Below are positions 23,508 through 32,318 of a stretch of 64,000 nt of DNA, piece by piece (position 1 is the first letter of the stretch; every line of letters begins with the position of its first letter). The translations under genes were made by a program, and so were the position numbers. The stretch lies in the NCBI GenBank assembly GCA_964551435.1, contig CAZKBS010000004.1, forward strand, positions 62,001-126,000. The letters run 5' to 3'. A model generated the notes under the pieces. It was given only the letters and a program-made list of their open reading frames with translations, ran no database searches and was not told the DNA's origin. Source of the DNA: UBA2020 sp964551435 (lineage in GTDB: Bacteria > Pseudomonadota > Alphaproteobacteria > Micavibrionales > UBA2020).

Positions 23508-24755
23508 TTAAATCTCGCGGCTGCGCAGGCTTGGGGTACGCGGAATATACAGCGGTTCCGGCTTGCGCTCCGGCGGGTCCTTTTCGGGCGGGACGGGCGG
23601 TGCGGCGCGCAGCACGGCAGGGGTCGATACCGGGGCAGATGCCGCGACGGATACCGGCTGTACCGCGGCAGGGGCGCTATAGGTATTGCTGGCCTTGAGG
23701 TTATAGCTGCCGCTGATTGTGCCAATGGCAAAGGTGCTGCGCTCGCTGCTGCGGGCCTGACCTTCGCCATCGAAGCCGGGCGCGTTTTCTTCTTCCGGAT
23801 CCTCGCTGGTGTCTGGCGGGTCGTTGGGGTTCTGCGGCAGCAGCGGCCTAGGCTGGCTGCCCAGCACGGCGAAGCCGTAATCCAGCAGCACCGTCATGTC
23901 GGCTTTGCGCTGCGCGGGATTGTCGGCGCCGAATACGACGGCAACGATGCGCTGCCCGTCACGCTCCGCCGAGGCGGTCAGGTTGAAGCCCGACACGCGG
24001 ATGAATCCGGTTTTCAGGCCGTCCACACCGTCATAGCTGCCCAGCAGGTTGTTGTAATTGCGGTAGCTGGTGCCGTTGTAGGTAAACGTGCGGTTGCCAA
24101 AGAAATGGTAATACTCGGGGAAGTCCTTGATGACCGCGACGGACAATTTGGCCATATCGGAAACCGTGGTGAACTGACGCGTGTGCGGCAGGCCGTTCGG
24201 GTTCATGAAATGGCTGTCGTTCATGCCAAGACGCTCGGCTGTGGCGTTCATTTTGTCGGCAAAGCCTTCGACACTGCCGCCGACGGCTTCGGCCAGCACG
24301 ACGGCGGCGTCGTTGGCGGAATGCACCAGCATGCCCTTGAGCGCGTTTTCAACGGTGATTTTGGTGATAACCTGACGCGTTTCGGTGCGGCGTTTGCCGT
24401 TTTTATCTTTGTAGGTATTGGTGCGCATCATGGCAAGGTTCGTGCGTTCCTGCGATGCGGCGCGGCGCGAGACGGTGAGCTCCTGATCAAGGCGCAGGGT
24501 GCCGTTCTTGAGCGCTTCGAACACCAGATAGGCCGTCATGACCTTGGTGGTCGATGCGGGGCGCAGCTGTTTTTCTTCATCGCGGCCGTAAATCATGCTG
24601 CCGTTGGCGGCGTTGATGACCACGGCGGCATAACGGCTGGAGCGTTGCGGCTCCGGCGGCTCGGCGGGCTTTGCGGTTTGCGCCAGTGCAGGCAGTGCTG
24701 CGGCCTGAAACGCCATACAAAGCGCGAGATGTTTGAATAGAGAAGCTTTTCTCAA
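23508..24755 (-). CDS. D-alanyl-D-alanine carboxypeptidase (S11), 415 aa
   Basis: Paralog of the gene at 21900 without a SPOR domain. Motifs are STTK (SxxK), SAN (SxN) and KTG. TTG at 24755 is chosen: it has GGAG 10 nt upstream and gives a proper signal peptide ending ALPALA. The C-terminal third, after GFAVLG, is proline- and serine-rich and ends with basic residues. It may cross the periplasm or interact with the wall. An insert containing TYKDKNGKRRTETRQV near residue 120 is not in the paralog. The predicted promoter at 24829-24857 contains a GANTC site. Confidence 0.9.
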   Translation of the reverse strand: MRKASLFKHLALCMAFQAAALPALAQTAKPAEPPEPQRSSRYAAVVINAANGSMIYGRDEEKQLRPASTTKVMTAYLVFEALKNGTLRLDQELTVSRRAASQERTNLAMMRTNTYKDKNGKRRTETRQVITKITVENALKGMLVHSANDAAVVLAEAVGGSVEGFADKMNATAERLGMNDSHFMNPNGLPHTRQFTTVSDMAKLSVAVIKDFPEYYHFFGNRTFTYNGTSYRNYNNLLGSYDGVDGLKTGFIRVSGFNLTASAERDGQRIVAVVFGADNPAQRKADMTVLLDYGFAVLGSQPRPLLPQNPNDPPDTSEDPEEENAPGFDGEGQARSSERSTFAIGTISGSYNLKASNTYSAPAAVQPVSVAASAPVSTPAVLRAAPPVPPEKDPPERKPEPLYIPRTPSLRSREI

Positions 24756-25176
24756 AACGGTTGATCTCCGTTCTGTTGGTTGTTGATAACGATGTGCTTG
24801 GGTCGCGGTATTTTCCGCGCGTTTATTGAAATTATGGCAATATCGGATTCGTGTAAAGCAAGAATTACGCTCGGCGTGCATTCTTTGGAATATTATTCCG
24901 CAGCGCAGCATGAGGCGTATACGGGCTTTGAAGCGGTCTTTGGTTTGGCGGGCATGTGCGCGGCTGCGCGCTGTGGGGTGAGTGCGCTGGTTTTATCGTT
25001 TTCTGTCCGGCGTTAAAAACCTTTCGTAAAATGGTGCGGGGCGAAAAACCCTATCCAAATTTCAAAAAAGAACTACTATTTTAAGAGTAGTTTGAAACCA
25101 GCGCGCGGCCGCAGCCGCCGCTATGGTGCGTAGAGCCTTAACGGCTGCCCATAATCCAACGGGCGGGGTCGGAGCA
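24756..25176. other. Divergent intergenic region between the carboxypeptidase gene and clpS
   Basis: 421 nt without a convincing gene. It holds the minus-strand promoter at 24829-24857. It also holds a 7-bp inverted repeat AACTACT/AGTAGTT at 25071-25092, about 85 nt before clpS, which may be a terminator or an operator. Confidence 0.5.
24829..24857 (-). promoter_or_regulatory. Promoter with GANTC site upstream of the S11 carboxypeptidase
   Basis: On the minus strand TTTACA (24857-24852) and TAATTT (24834-24829) are 17 nt apart. The spacer contains GAATC (plus-strand GATTC at 24846-24850), the CcrM methylation site used by GcrA-dependent promoters. A GcrA gene is present in the window. Confidence 0.45.
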
Positions 25177-25545
25177 ATGAAAACGCAGGATACAAAAAAA
25201 TTCCCGATGGCCATGGCCGCGCCGCCCGACGATGGCCGCGACGGCGCGCGCCCGGGCGTGGGGCTTTTGACGCGCACGCGCCTGAAGCCCAAAAAACCTG
25301 CGATGTACCGCGTGTTGCTGCTGAACGATGATTTCACACCGATGGATTTCGTGGTGCATGTGCTGGAAAAATTCTTCAGCAAAGACCGGCAGGAAGCGAC
25401 CGAAATCATGCTGCACGTCCACCGCCGCGGCGTGGGCGTATGCGGCGTTTATACCTATGAGGTTGCCGAAACCAAGGTCGGGCTGGTGATGGACTACGCG
25501 CGCAAACACGAACATCCGCTGCAATGCACGATGGAAAAGGAATAG
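25177..25545 (+). CDS. clpS: ATP-dependent Clp protease adaptor ClpS
   Basis: ClpS delivers N-end-rule substrates to ClpAP. The core YRVLLLNDDFTPMDFVVHVLEKFF, presented here in two parts (YRVLLLNDDFTPMD and FVVHVLEKFF), holds the Asn-Asp-Asp hydrophobic-pocket residues. The MLHVHRRGVGVCGVYTYEVAETK block follows, also in family order. At 122 aa it has a short disordered N-terminal extension that interacts with ClpA. clpA starts 117 nt downstream; the pair is the usual operon. ATG 25177 has GGAG a few bases upstream. Confidence 0.96.
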   Translation: MKTQDTKKFPMAMAAPPDDGRDGARPGVGLLTRTRLKPKKPAMYRVLLLNDDFTPMDFVVHVLEKFFSKDRQEATEIMLHVHRRGVGVCGVYTYEVAETKVGLVMDYARKHEHPLQCTMEKE

Positions 25546-25571
25546 CGCGGGGAAAAAGGAATAGCGCGGGG
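25535..25571 (+). repeat. Tandem 18-bp repeat spanning the clpS stop codon
   Basis: The sequence AAAAGGAATAGCGCGGGG occurs at 25535-25552 and again at 25554-25571. The first copy contains the clpS TAG. It looks like a short tandem duplication and lengthens the clpS-clpA spacer. Confidence 0.8.
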
Positions 25572-25662
25572 CGCTGGGGAAGAGATAACGGCGCGGACGC
25601 GTCAGGGGTAAAGAATAACCCGCTAAACGCGGGCAAAAGAACAAAAGGGAATAGGGGATATC

Positions 25663-27969
25663 ATGCTGTCACGACATCTGGAACAGACCCTGCATCGGGC
25701 GCTTGCCTATGCCAACGCGCGCCACCATGAATTTGCGACGCTGGAACATTTGCTGCTGGCCTTGACCGAAGATCAGGACGCCATCGCCGTGATGCGCGCC
25801 TGCGGCGTCGATATTGACTTGCTGCGGCAGGAGCTGACGCATTACATCGATACCGAAATGCAAAATCTGGTGCATCCGGCGGCGGAGGAATCCAAGCCGA
25901 CGTCGAGCTTCCAGCGGGTTTTGCAGCGCGCCGCCATCCATGTGCAATCGTCGGGCCGCGAAGAAGTGACCGGCGCCAACGTGCTGGTCGCCCTGTTTTC
26001 GGAGCGTGAAAGCAACGCGGTGTTCTTCCTGCAGGAACAGGAAATGACGCGCTTTGATGCTGTGAATTATATTTCGCACGGCATCGCCAAAGTGCCCGGC
26101 CATAACGAAGAGCGTGCCGTGCACGGCACCGACGAGGAAGGCGGCGAAGAAGCCCCCGCCAAAAAAGGCAAGGAGGCGCTGGACGCCTATTGCGTCAACC
26201 TCAACGACAAAGCCGCCAAGGGCAAGGTCGACCCGCTGATCGGCCGCGAGAGCGAGGTCGAGCGCACCATTCAGGTTCTCTGCCGCCGCAGCAAGAACAA
26301 CCCGCTGTATGTTGGTGACCCCGGCGTGGGCAAGACCGCGATTGCCGAGGGCCTCGCCCGCCGCATCATCGAAGGCGAAGTGCCGGATGTGCTGAAAGGC
26401 GCGGTGATTTACGCCCTTGATATGGGCGCGCTTCTGGCGGGCACGCGCTACCGCGGCGATTTCGAAGAGCGCATCAAGGCCGTGCTGACCGAGCTGCAAT
26501 CCATCGAGGGTGCGGTTTTGTTCATTGATGAAATACATACCGTGATTGGCGCGGGCGCGACATCGGGCGGCGCGATGGATGCGTCGAACCTGCTGAAACC
26601 GTCCCTGTCGAACGGCACGCTGCGCTGCATCGGCTCGACGACGTATAAAGAATACCGCAACCATTTCGAAAAAGACCGTGCGCTGGTGCGCCGGTTCCAG
26701 AAAATCGACGTGCAGGAACCTTCTATCGAAGATGCGGTAAAAATCCTCAAGGGCCTCAAGCCGTATTACGAAGAACACCACAAAGTCACCTATGCCGAAG
26801 ACGCCATCCGTGGCGCGGTGGAACTATCGGCGCGTTATATCGGCGACCGCAAGCTGCCCGACAAGGCGATTGACGTGATCGACGAAGCGGGCGCGGCGCA
26901 GATGCTGCTGCCCGAGGATAAGCGCAAGAAAACCATCACGCTGAAGGATATCGAAGCGACAGTCTCCAAAATCGCGCGCATTCCGCCCAAGACCGTCACC
27001 AAGGATGACCGCGAAGTGCTGGCCAATCTGGAGCGCGATCTCAAAACTCTCGTTTTCGGCCAGAATGCGGCCATCGAGGCGTTGTCGGCGGCCATCAAGC
27101 TCAGCCGCGCGGGTTTGCGCGACCCCGAAAAGCCGATTGGCAGCTATCTGTTTTCCGGCCCGACCGGCGTGGGCAAGACGGAAGTTGCCAAGCAGCTGGC
27201 GAAAACGCTGGGTCTTGAACTGCTGCGCTTTGACATGTCCGAATACATGGAACGCCACAGCGTCGCGCGGCTTATCGGCGCCCCGCCGGGCTATGTCGGT
27301 TTTGATCAGGGCGGTATGCTGACCGACAAGGTCGACCAGCACCCGCATGCCGTATTGCTGCTGGATGAAATCGAAAAGGCGCATCCAGATATCTACAACA
27401 TCCTGCTGCAGGTCATGGACTACGGTAAGCTGACCGATAACAACGGCAAAACGATTGATTTCCGCAACGTGATGATCATCCTTACCACCAACGCGGGCGC
27501 GGCAGAGCTGGCCAAGCCCGGCATGGGATTTGGCCGCGAACTGCGCGAAGGCGACGACGAGGAAGCCATCAACCGCGTGTTCAGCCCCGAATTCAGAAAC
27601 CGTCTGGATGCGATTATTCCCTTCCGTCCGCTGTCGCCGGAAACGATTGGCCGTGTGGTTGAAAAATTCATCATGCAACTCGAAGCGCAGCTGGGCGACC
27701 GCGGCGTCACGATTACCCTCAGCGATGCCGCGCGGCAGTGGCTGGGCAAAAAAGGCTACGACCCTGCCATGGGTGCGCGTCCGCTTGCGCGTATCATTCA
27801 GGAACATGTCAAAAAACCGCTGGCCGAAGAACTGCTGTTCGGCAAACTGGTGAAGGGCGGCGCTGTCGAGATTGACGAAAAAGACGGCAAGCTGGTATTC
27901 AGCTACCCGCCCGCCAAAACCGGCAAGGCGGCGAAAAAAGAAGACGCCCCGCACGAACATGTCGAATAA
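25663..27969 (+). CDS. clpA: ATP-dependent Clp protease ATPase subunit ClpA
   Basis: Hexameric AAA+ unfoldase that feeds ClpP. Residues 1 to about 145 are the N-domain that binds ClpS. The first AAA+ module has Walker A GDPGVGKT and Walker B VLFIDEIHT; the second has GPTGVGKTE, LLLDEIEKAHPD and a C-terminal arginine-finger region with FSPEFRNRLD. The ClpP-contact loop region and the Clp C-terminal domain are complete. At 768 aa it is full length. AGGGGAT precedes ATG 25663. No clpP is in the window. Confidence 0.97.
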   Translation: MLSRHLEQTLHRALAYANARHHEFATLEHLLLALTEDQDAIAVMRACGVDIDLLRQELTHYIDTEMQNLVHPAAEESKPTSSFQRVLQRAAIHVQSSGREEVTGANVLVALFSERESNAVFFLQEQEMTRFDAVNYISHGIAKVPGHNEERAVHGTDEEGGEEAPAKKGKEALDAYCVNLNDKAAKGKVDPLIGRESEVERTIQVLCRRSKNNPLYVGDPGVGKTAIAEGLARRIIEGEVPDVLKGAVIYALDMGALLAGTRYRGDFEERIKAVLTELQSIEGAVLFIDEIHTVIGAGATSGGAMDASNLLKPSLSNGTLRCIGSTTYKEYRNHFEKDRALVRRFQKIDVQEPSIEDAVKILKGLKPYYEEHHKVTYAEDAIRGAVELSARYIGDRKLPDKAIDVIDEAGAAQMLLPEDKRKKTITLKDIEATVSKIARIPPKTVTKDDREVLANLERDLKTLVFGQNAAIEALSAAIKLSRAGLRDPEKPIGSYLFSGPTGVGKTEVAKQLAKTLGLELLRFDMSEYMERHSVARLIGAPPGYVGFDQGGMLTDKVDQHPHAVLLLDEIEKAHPDIYNILLQVMDYGKLTDNNGKTIDFRNVMIILTTNAGAAELAKPGMGFGRELREGDDEEAINRVFSPEFRNRLDAIIPFRPLSPETIGRVVEKFIMQLEAQLGDRGVTITLSDAARQWLGKKGYDPAMGARPLARIIQEHVKKPLAEELLFGKLVKGGAVEIDEKDGKLVFSYPPAKTGKAAKKEDAPHEHVE

Positions 27970-28597
27970 AAAGGCCATCACAAGCCGTTTTTTCTTTGCC
28001 GTGACTGTGGCGCTTTTCATGTCTGTGGCATCGCCGTCTTTTTCTGCGCAGGCGGGCTGTTCAGTTTTTGACGCCGTTTATGCCCCTGCGCGCAAGGTAG
28101 ACAAAATACGCTTCGAGATGGAAGTGCAGGATAACAGCGCAGAGGGCTTCCCTATCGAGCGCGGGGCTTTTTATGTTGTCACAGCTTATGACGCGGCGAC
28201 GGGCAAGAAACTGAGCGCGCTGCGGCTTGGGCAGCGATGTGCGCAGAAATGGTCCGAATGTTCGGCCAGTGCGCTTTACGGACAATTTGCCGGATTGGAT
28301 ACGAAGGAGTGGCGTAATTTTGAAACGCCGCTTATTTTTGATGTGGTAACGCTGGCGGCGGATGGTCAGCCGGCGGGGGATTATCTTTCGGCTGCCAAGC
28401 CTGCACCGGCGCAGATTATTTTCCCCAATCCCTCGGAAAAATTTTCGCGCAATAAAGGCCATGCAAAAGACTGGAATCTTTATACGCAATACGCGACGCC
28501 GGATGAGGTCTTTCCGGATTTCTCCGGCCACGAAGTCTGGCGTTTCGAGCGTTGCAAAACCCCTCAAAACCCGTCACAAATAGACAAGCATCAGTAA
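27959..28597 (+). CDS. Secreted unknown protein, 212 aa
   Basis: ATG 27959 lies inside the end of clpA (11-nt overlap), so translation is probably coupled. A signal peptide (FFFAVTVALFMSVASPSFSA) is followed by a mature domain with cysteines near the N-terminus (GCSVFDAV), in RCAQKWSECSAS and near the end (FERCKTP), so disulfides are likely. Beta-strand-like stretches (VDKIRFEMEVQD and GAFYVVTAYDA) suggest a compact periplasmic domain. I do not recognise the family. The C-terminal 10 residues are polar. Confidence 0.7.
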   Translation: MSNKKAITSRFFFAVTVALFMSVASPSFSAQAGCSVFDAVYAPARKVDKIRFEMEVQDNSAEGFPIERGAFYVVTAYDAATGKKLSALRLGQRCAQKWSECSASALYGQFAGLDTKEWRNFETPLIFDVVTLAADGQPAGDYLSAAKPAPAQIIFPNPSEKFSRNKGHAKDWNLYTQYATPDEVFPDFSGHEVWRFERCKTPQNPSQIDKHQ

Positions 28598-28615
28598 AAG
28601 GGAACGAGTTTCATC

Positions 28616-29536
28616 ATGCCCGTCAGCGAACAAGGCCATATTCTGGTCGTCGAAAACAACGATATCACACGCAAGCTCATCATCGGCATCCTGAACAATA
28701 AAGGATACGAAACGTATGAGGCGAAATCCGGCGACGATGCGACGGCCTTTCTGGCCAAGCCGTTGCAACTGCTGGTGCTGGATGTTGAAAACGACAATAT
28801 CGACAACATCGGCCTGCTGCACAAACTCAAGATGAGCTACAGCCGCCTGCCGGTCATCGCCCTGACCGACGAGGATGATTACGACGCCGTCAAGGCGCGC
28901 ATCGGCGTTCAGCATGTCACCATCATGAAAAAACCCGTGATGCCGGAAAAGCTTTTGCAAAGCATTCAGGGCTATCTGCTGCCCGGGATTGCCGAAAAAA
29001 TCGTGAATGAAACGGTGCCTGCCTCGAAACCGCTGGCGCCCGATATGCGCGATCCGCAGACCAAGGCCGAGCGCGAGGCTTTCATGCGCCGCGCCATCGA
29101 TCTCAGTCAGGAAAAGATGGATGCGAATTGTGGCGGCCCCTTTGGCGCGGTTATCGTCAAGGGCGGCAAGATCATTGCCGAGGGCTGGAATCAGGTCACG
29201 TCTTCGAACGACCCGACCGCCCATGCTGAAATGGTCGCTATCCGCGAAGCCTGCAAGGTGCTGGGCGATTTCAGCCTCACGGGCTGCGAGATTTATACCA
29301 GCTGCGAGCCGTGCCCGATGTGCCTTGCCGCCCTCTACTGGGCGCGTGTCGACCGTATCTATTTCGGCAATACCCGCGAAGACGCGGCGCGCATCGGTTT
29401 TGACGACGATTTCATCTATAGCGAATTCAAGGTAACCGAAGACAAACGCAGCCTGCCCAGCAAAATGTTTTTGCGCGACGAGGCGAAAATCGTTTTCGAA
29501 AACTGGATGAAAAAATCCGATAAAACGCCGTATTGA
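28616..29536 (+). CDS. Response-regulator receiver domain fused to a guanine deaminase-like domain, 306 aa
   Basis: Residues about 7-122 form a receiver domain: HILVVENND (the usual acidic pair is partly replaced), the likely phosphoacceptor D56 in LLVLDVEND, T84 in ALTDE and K105/K106 in MKKPV. Residues about 148-306 form a CMP/guanine deaminase fold with zinc ligands H203 (with catalytic E205 in HAEM) and C233/C236 in SCEPCPMC. The stretch GFDDDFIYSEF is typical of the small bacterial guanine deaminase (guanine to xanthine). An 18-nt gap follows the secreted-protein gene upstream. The fusion implies deaminase activity under phosphorelay control, which is inferred. Confidence 0.9.
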   Translation: MPVSEQGHILVVENNDITRKLIIGILNNKGYETYEAKSGDDATAFLAKPLQLLVLDVENDNIDNIGLLHKLKMSYSRLPVIALTDEDDYDAVKARIGVQHVTIMKKPVMPEKLLQSIQGYLLPGIAEKIVNETVPASKPLAPDMRDPQTKAEREAFMRRAIDLSQEKMDANCGGPFGAVIVKGGKIIAEGWNQVTSSNDPTAHAEMVAIREACKVLGDFSLTGCEIYTSCEPCPMCLAALYWARVDRIYFGNTREDAARIGFDDDFIYSEFKVTEDKRSLPSKMFLRDEAKIVFENWMKKSDKTPY

Positions 29537-29583
29537 TTTTCTGCCGCCCCCATCCACCCCATATAAAAACGGAGCCTGCCGCC

Positions 29584-30276
29584 ATGAAATACAGCATCAC
29601 CGCCGACGTCGCCTTTCCCTTGCTGCGCTTTGATTTGCAAGAGGGCGAGAAAATTAAGGCCGAAAGCGGCGCGATGGTCGCCATGTCCGAAGGCATGGCG
29701 CTGACCGGTAAAATGGACGGCGGTTTCCTGCGTGGTCTGGCGCGGAAATTTTCGGGCGAAAGCTTTTTCATGCAACAGATCGAGGCCGTGCATGGCAGCG
29801 GCTGGGCACTTCTGGCGGCGGCCACGCCCGGCAATATCACGACGGCCGAGGTCGGCGGCGGGCGCGAGCTTCTGGTGCAGAAAGACGGTTATCTGGCCGC
29901 AACCGAAGGTGTGCAGGTATCGACAAAGATGCAGGGCCTGTCCAAGGGCCTGTTCAGCGGCGAGGGGTTTTTTATCGTCAAGGTTTTCGGCGAGGGGACG
30001 GTGTTTCTGTCGACTTACGGCTCCATCCACACGATTGACATTCCCGAAGGCGAGACGGTGCTGATCGATAACGGTCATCTGGTTGCCTGGGACGCCTCGA
30101 TGAAATATGAAATCACCAAGGGTGCCAGCGGCTGGATTTCCGCCGTGACCTCTGGCGAGGGCTTTGCCTGCCGTTTCCGTGGCCCGGGCAGGGTTTTGAT
30201 ACAGACCCGCAACCCCCAGCAGCTGGCGGGCTGGCTGTTCCCCTTCCTGCCGATTCCGAAAACTGTCGCCCGATAG
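29584..30276 (+). CDS. AIM24/TIGR00266 family protein, 230 aa
   Basis: A beta-rich protein with the family's signatures: EGEKIKAESGAMVAMSEGM near the start, GGGFLRG-like MDGGFLRGLARKFSGESFF, GDTVFL-like GEGTVFLSTYGSIH, and VDNGHLVAWD-like LIDNGHLVAWDASM. The family is widespread and its biochemical role is not settled. ATG 29584 has GGAG 9 nt upstream. It lies 47 nt after the receiver-deaminase gene on the same strand and may be cotranscribed. No signal peptide. Confidence 0.85.
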   Translation: MKYSITADVAFPLLRFDLQEGEKIKAESGAMVAMSEGMALTGKMDGGFLRGLARKFSGESFFMQQIEAVHGSGWALLAAATPGNITTAEVGGGRELLVQKDGYLAATEGVQVSTKMQGLSKGLFSGEGFFIVKVFGEGTVFLSTYGSIHTIDIPEGETVLIDNGHLVAWDASMKYEITKGASGWISAVTSGEGFACRFRGPGRVLIQTRNPQQLAGWLFPFLPIPKTVAR

Positions 30277-30382
30277 GCTTTCCAGAAGCGCGGTTTTTGC
30301 AAGCGTTTGAAATATTAACCATTTCTGCGGTAAAATAGTCTACTTCGCGCCTTCGCGCTGCATCGCTTCAGATGGGGGATCC

Positions 30383-31507
30383 ATGCGTTTTCTTTCCACC
30401 GCCGCTCTTGGCGCTGTTTCGATTTTGTCTGTGTTGGCTTTGCTGTCCACAGACGTGCAGGCACAACCGCAGCCGCGTGCCGCGCAAACTGCGCAGGCCG
30501 CGCCCGCACAGCAAACGGCCCCTGCGGCAACCCGCCTGCCCGAACGTATCCAGCGCCCGATGATCCCGATTGACCCCGTGACGTTGCGTGCCGAAGGCGT
30601 GACCATTCGTCTTTGGGGTATTCGCGCCGCGACGTCGGGCGATACTCCGCTTGAGCTGCGCGCGATGGATTTGCTTACCTCGCTTATTCAGGAAGGACAG
30701 GTCAACTGCAAGCTGGAGGGCGGCAGCATCCCCGAACTCGTCGGCCATTGCGTGACGCAGGAAAATCAGGATTTGTCGCTGGCGTTGCTCAATAACGGCT
30801 ATGCGATTGTCGACCGCCGCCAGACCTACAGCACGCCCTTTGCCACCGGCTATGAAACCGCGCAGCAACAGGCGCGCACCGCCAAAAAAGGTGTCTGGGC
30901 GCTCATCGACCGTCAAACGGTCTCTTTGCCCAAATGGCTGCAATCCGACATTCTGGCGCCGCTGGTGATTTTTGGCGGCATGTTCCTCGGCTTTTTGTTC
31001 AACGCGATCATCATGCTGCGTTTCATGAGCCGTTTTTCGCAAAGCCAGTCGAGCGAGAACTTGCAGGCCGAACGCAAGGAAGCGCTGCTGCAATCGCGCG
31101 AGCGTCAGGTGCTGGTCACCACGCTGGAGGGGGAGCTGACCGAGAATAAAAACAAGATCGAGGCTTTCCTCGTCATCTATGGCGATTTGCTCAAAACCCT
31201 CAACGACCCCGTGCAAACGCCGAAATACCAGCAGGTCGGCGATATCGTACAAAAGCATCCCAGCTATAGCAAAACGGTATTTGAAGCCAACGTCAGCAAG
31301 CTTTCGCTGCTGGACATCAAGCTGGCGGGTCATCTCTCCAAGCTTTACTCCGCCATGCCGAAGGAACAGGAATATATCAACCTCGATCAGAACGTGCCGC
31401 TTGATACCGCCGTGAAACTGGTTGAAAAGGTACTGCAGGACGCGCAGGATCTTCTGGGTCCCATCTCGCAGGTTATCCGCGAATTGCAGGAAGCCGCGCG
31501 GCAGTAG
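30383..31507 (+). CDS. Nuclease-like (SNase fold) membrane protein with C-terminal cytoplasmic coiled region, 374 aa
   Basis: A signal peptide-like N-terminus (cleavage near VQA, residue 27) and an Ala/Gln/Pro-rich linker precede a thermonuclease-like domain at about 65-180: VTIRLWGIRAATSG, ALLNNGYAIVDR and ARTAKKGVWAL. The catalytic arginine position looks changed (VGHC where GR is usual), so nuclease activity is doubtful. A membrane helix follows (residues about 190-215, LAPLVIFGGMFLGFLFNAII), then 160 residues of charged, helical sequence. The SNase-like domain should face the periplasm and the helical part the cytoplasm. Confidence 0.75.
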   Translation: MRFLSTAALGAVSILSVLALLSTDVQAQPQPRAAQTAQAAPAQQTAPAATRLPERIQRPMIPIDPVTLRAEGVTIRLWGIRAATSGDTPLELRAMDLLTSLIQEGQVNCKLEGGSIPELVGHCVTQENQDLSLALLNNGYAIVDRRQTYSTPFATGYETAQQQARTAKKGVWALIDRQTVSLPKWLQSDILAPLVIFGGMFLGFLFNAIIMLRFMSRFSQSQSSENLQAERKEALLQSRERQVLVTTLEGELTENKNKIEAFLVIYGDLLKTLNDPVQTPKYQQVGDIVQKHPSYSKTVFEANVSKLSLLDIKLAGHLSKLYSAMPKEQEYINLDQNVPLDTAVKLVEKVLQDAQDLLGPISQVIRELQEAARQ

Positions 31508-31530
31508 CAACAGAATTTCTTGCACACAGC

Positions 31531-31557
31531 AAAAGGCCGGCATCATGCCGGCCTTTT
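31531..31557. terminator. Bidirectional terminator between convergent genes
   Basis: AAAAGGCCGGCAT pairs with ATGCCGGCCTTTT across a very short loop at 31531-31557. It separates the plus-strand nuclease-like gene from the minus-strand uracil-DNA glycosylase gene. Confidence 0.85.
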
Positions 31558-31579
31558 GTTTTGATATCTGTCTGCGCGA

Positions 31580-32239
31580 TCAGGCGCAAAGCGCGCGCGC
31601 GCGCCTGACCACGTTCTCGAACATCGCCGTCGTCAGCCTGCCCGTGTTCACGTTGTAGCGCGAACAGTGATAACTGTCGATGAGCGTAACCTCGCCCTTC
31701 AGGCTTTTTTTCGGGGTCAGCACATAGTGATAGTCGTGGCCGAATTTGCAGGCCGCCGCGGTGAAGCCGAGCGCCTTGAGCACGCTTTGATGCGCGACCG
31801 TGCCAAGCGCGATGATGGCCTTGAGGCGCGTGAAGCGTTTCAGCTCTTCCTCCAGATACGGGCGGCAGGCGGCGATTTCGGCGGGCAGGGGTTTGTTTTC
31901 GGGCGGCACGCAGCGCACGGCATTCGTGATGCGCGCATCCATCAGTTCAAGCCCGTCATTCGCGCGCTTGTCGTAGGTGCCGCGCGCAAAGCCGAATTTG
32001 GCCAGCGTCGGATACAGCAAATCGCCCGCATAATCATTGGTGAAGGGGCGCCCCGTGAAATTCGCGCCGCGCAAGCCGGGTGCAAGGCCGACGATAAGCA
32101 GCTGCGGGTTATCATCGCCAAACGAGGGTACGGGCGCGTTGAACATCAGCGGAAACGCGGCGCGGTTGTCGGCGCGGAAACCGGCGAGACGCGGGCAGGT
32201 CTGGCAATCTTTATCGGGGGCGGGGCATGCGGTTTTCAT
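31580..32239 (-). CDS. Uracil-DNA glycosylase, family 5 (UdgB type), 219 aa
   Basis: Removes uracil and other deaminated bases from DNA. Cysteines CQTCPRL near the N-terminus, plus C in VRCVPP and CRPYL, match the iron-sulfur ligands of family 4/5 enzymes. The active-site motif reads GLAPGLRGANFTGRPFTNDY. The GAN-TGR-FT spacing indicates family 5 (UDGb), which lacks the family 4 acidic residue. The C-terminal SYHCSRYNVNTGR motif is present. Length is normal. No linked repair genes are adjacent on this strand. Confidence 0.93.
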   Translation of the reverse strand: MKTACPAPDKDCQTCPRLAGFRADNRAAFPLMFNAPVPSFGDDNPQLLIVGLAPGLRGANFTGRPFTNDYAGDLLYPTLAKFGFARGTYDKRANDGLELMDARITNAVRCVPPENKPLPAEIAACRPYLEEELKRFTRLKAIIALGTVAHQSVLKALGFTAAACKFGHDYHYVLTPKKSLKGEVTLIDSYHCSRYNVNTGRLTTAMFENVVRRARALCA

Positions 32240-32318
32240 GCCGGATGTGTAACAGCAGACCGCGCCGGGATCAAGGGCCCCCCCTGTCCCGGCGTGCGGC
32301 TGTGTGCAAGTATTTTGA

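Noticed and set aside
24780..25016. 78-codon plus-strand ORF in the region before clpS
   Set aside because: Its start overlaps promoter signals of the opposite strand, it has no ribosome site and its composition is not protein-like.
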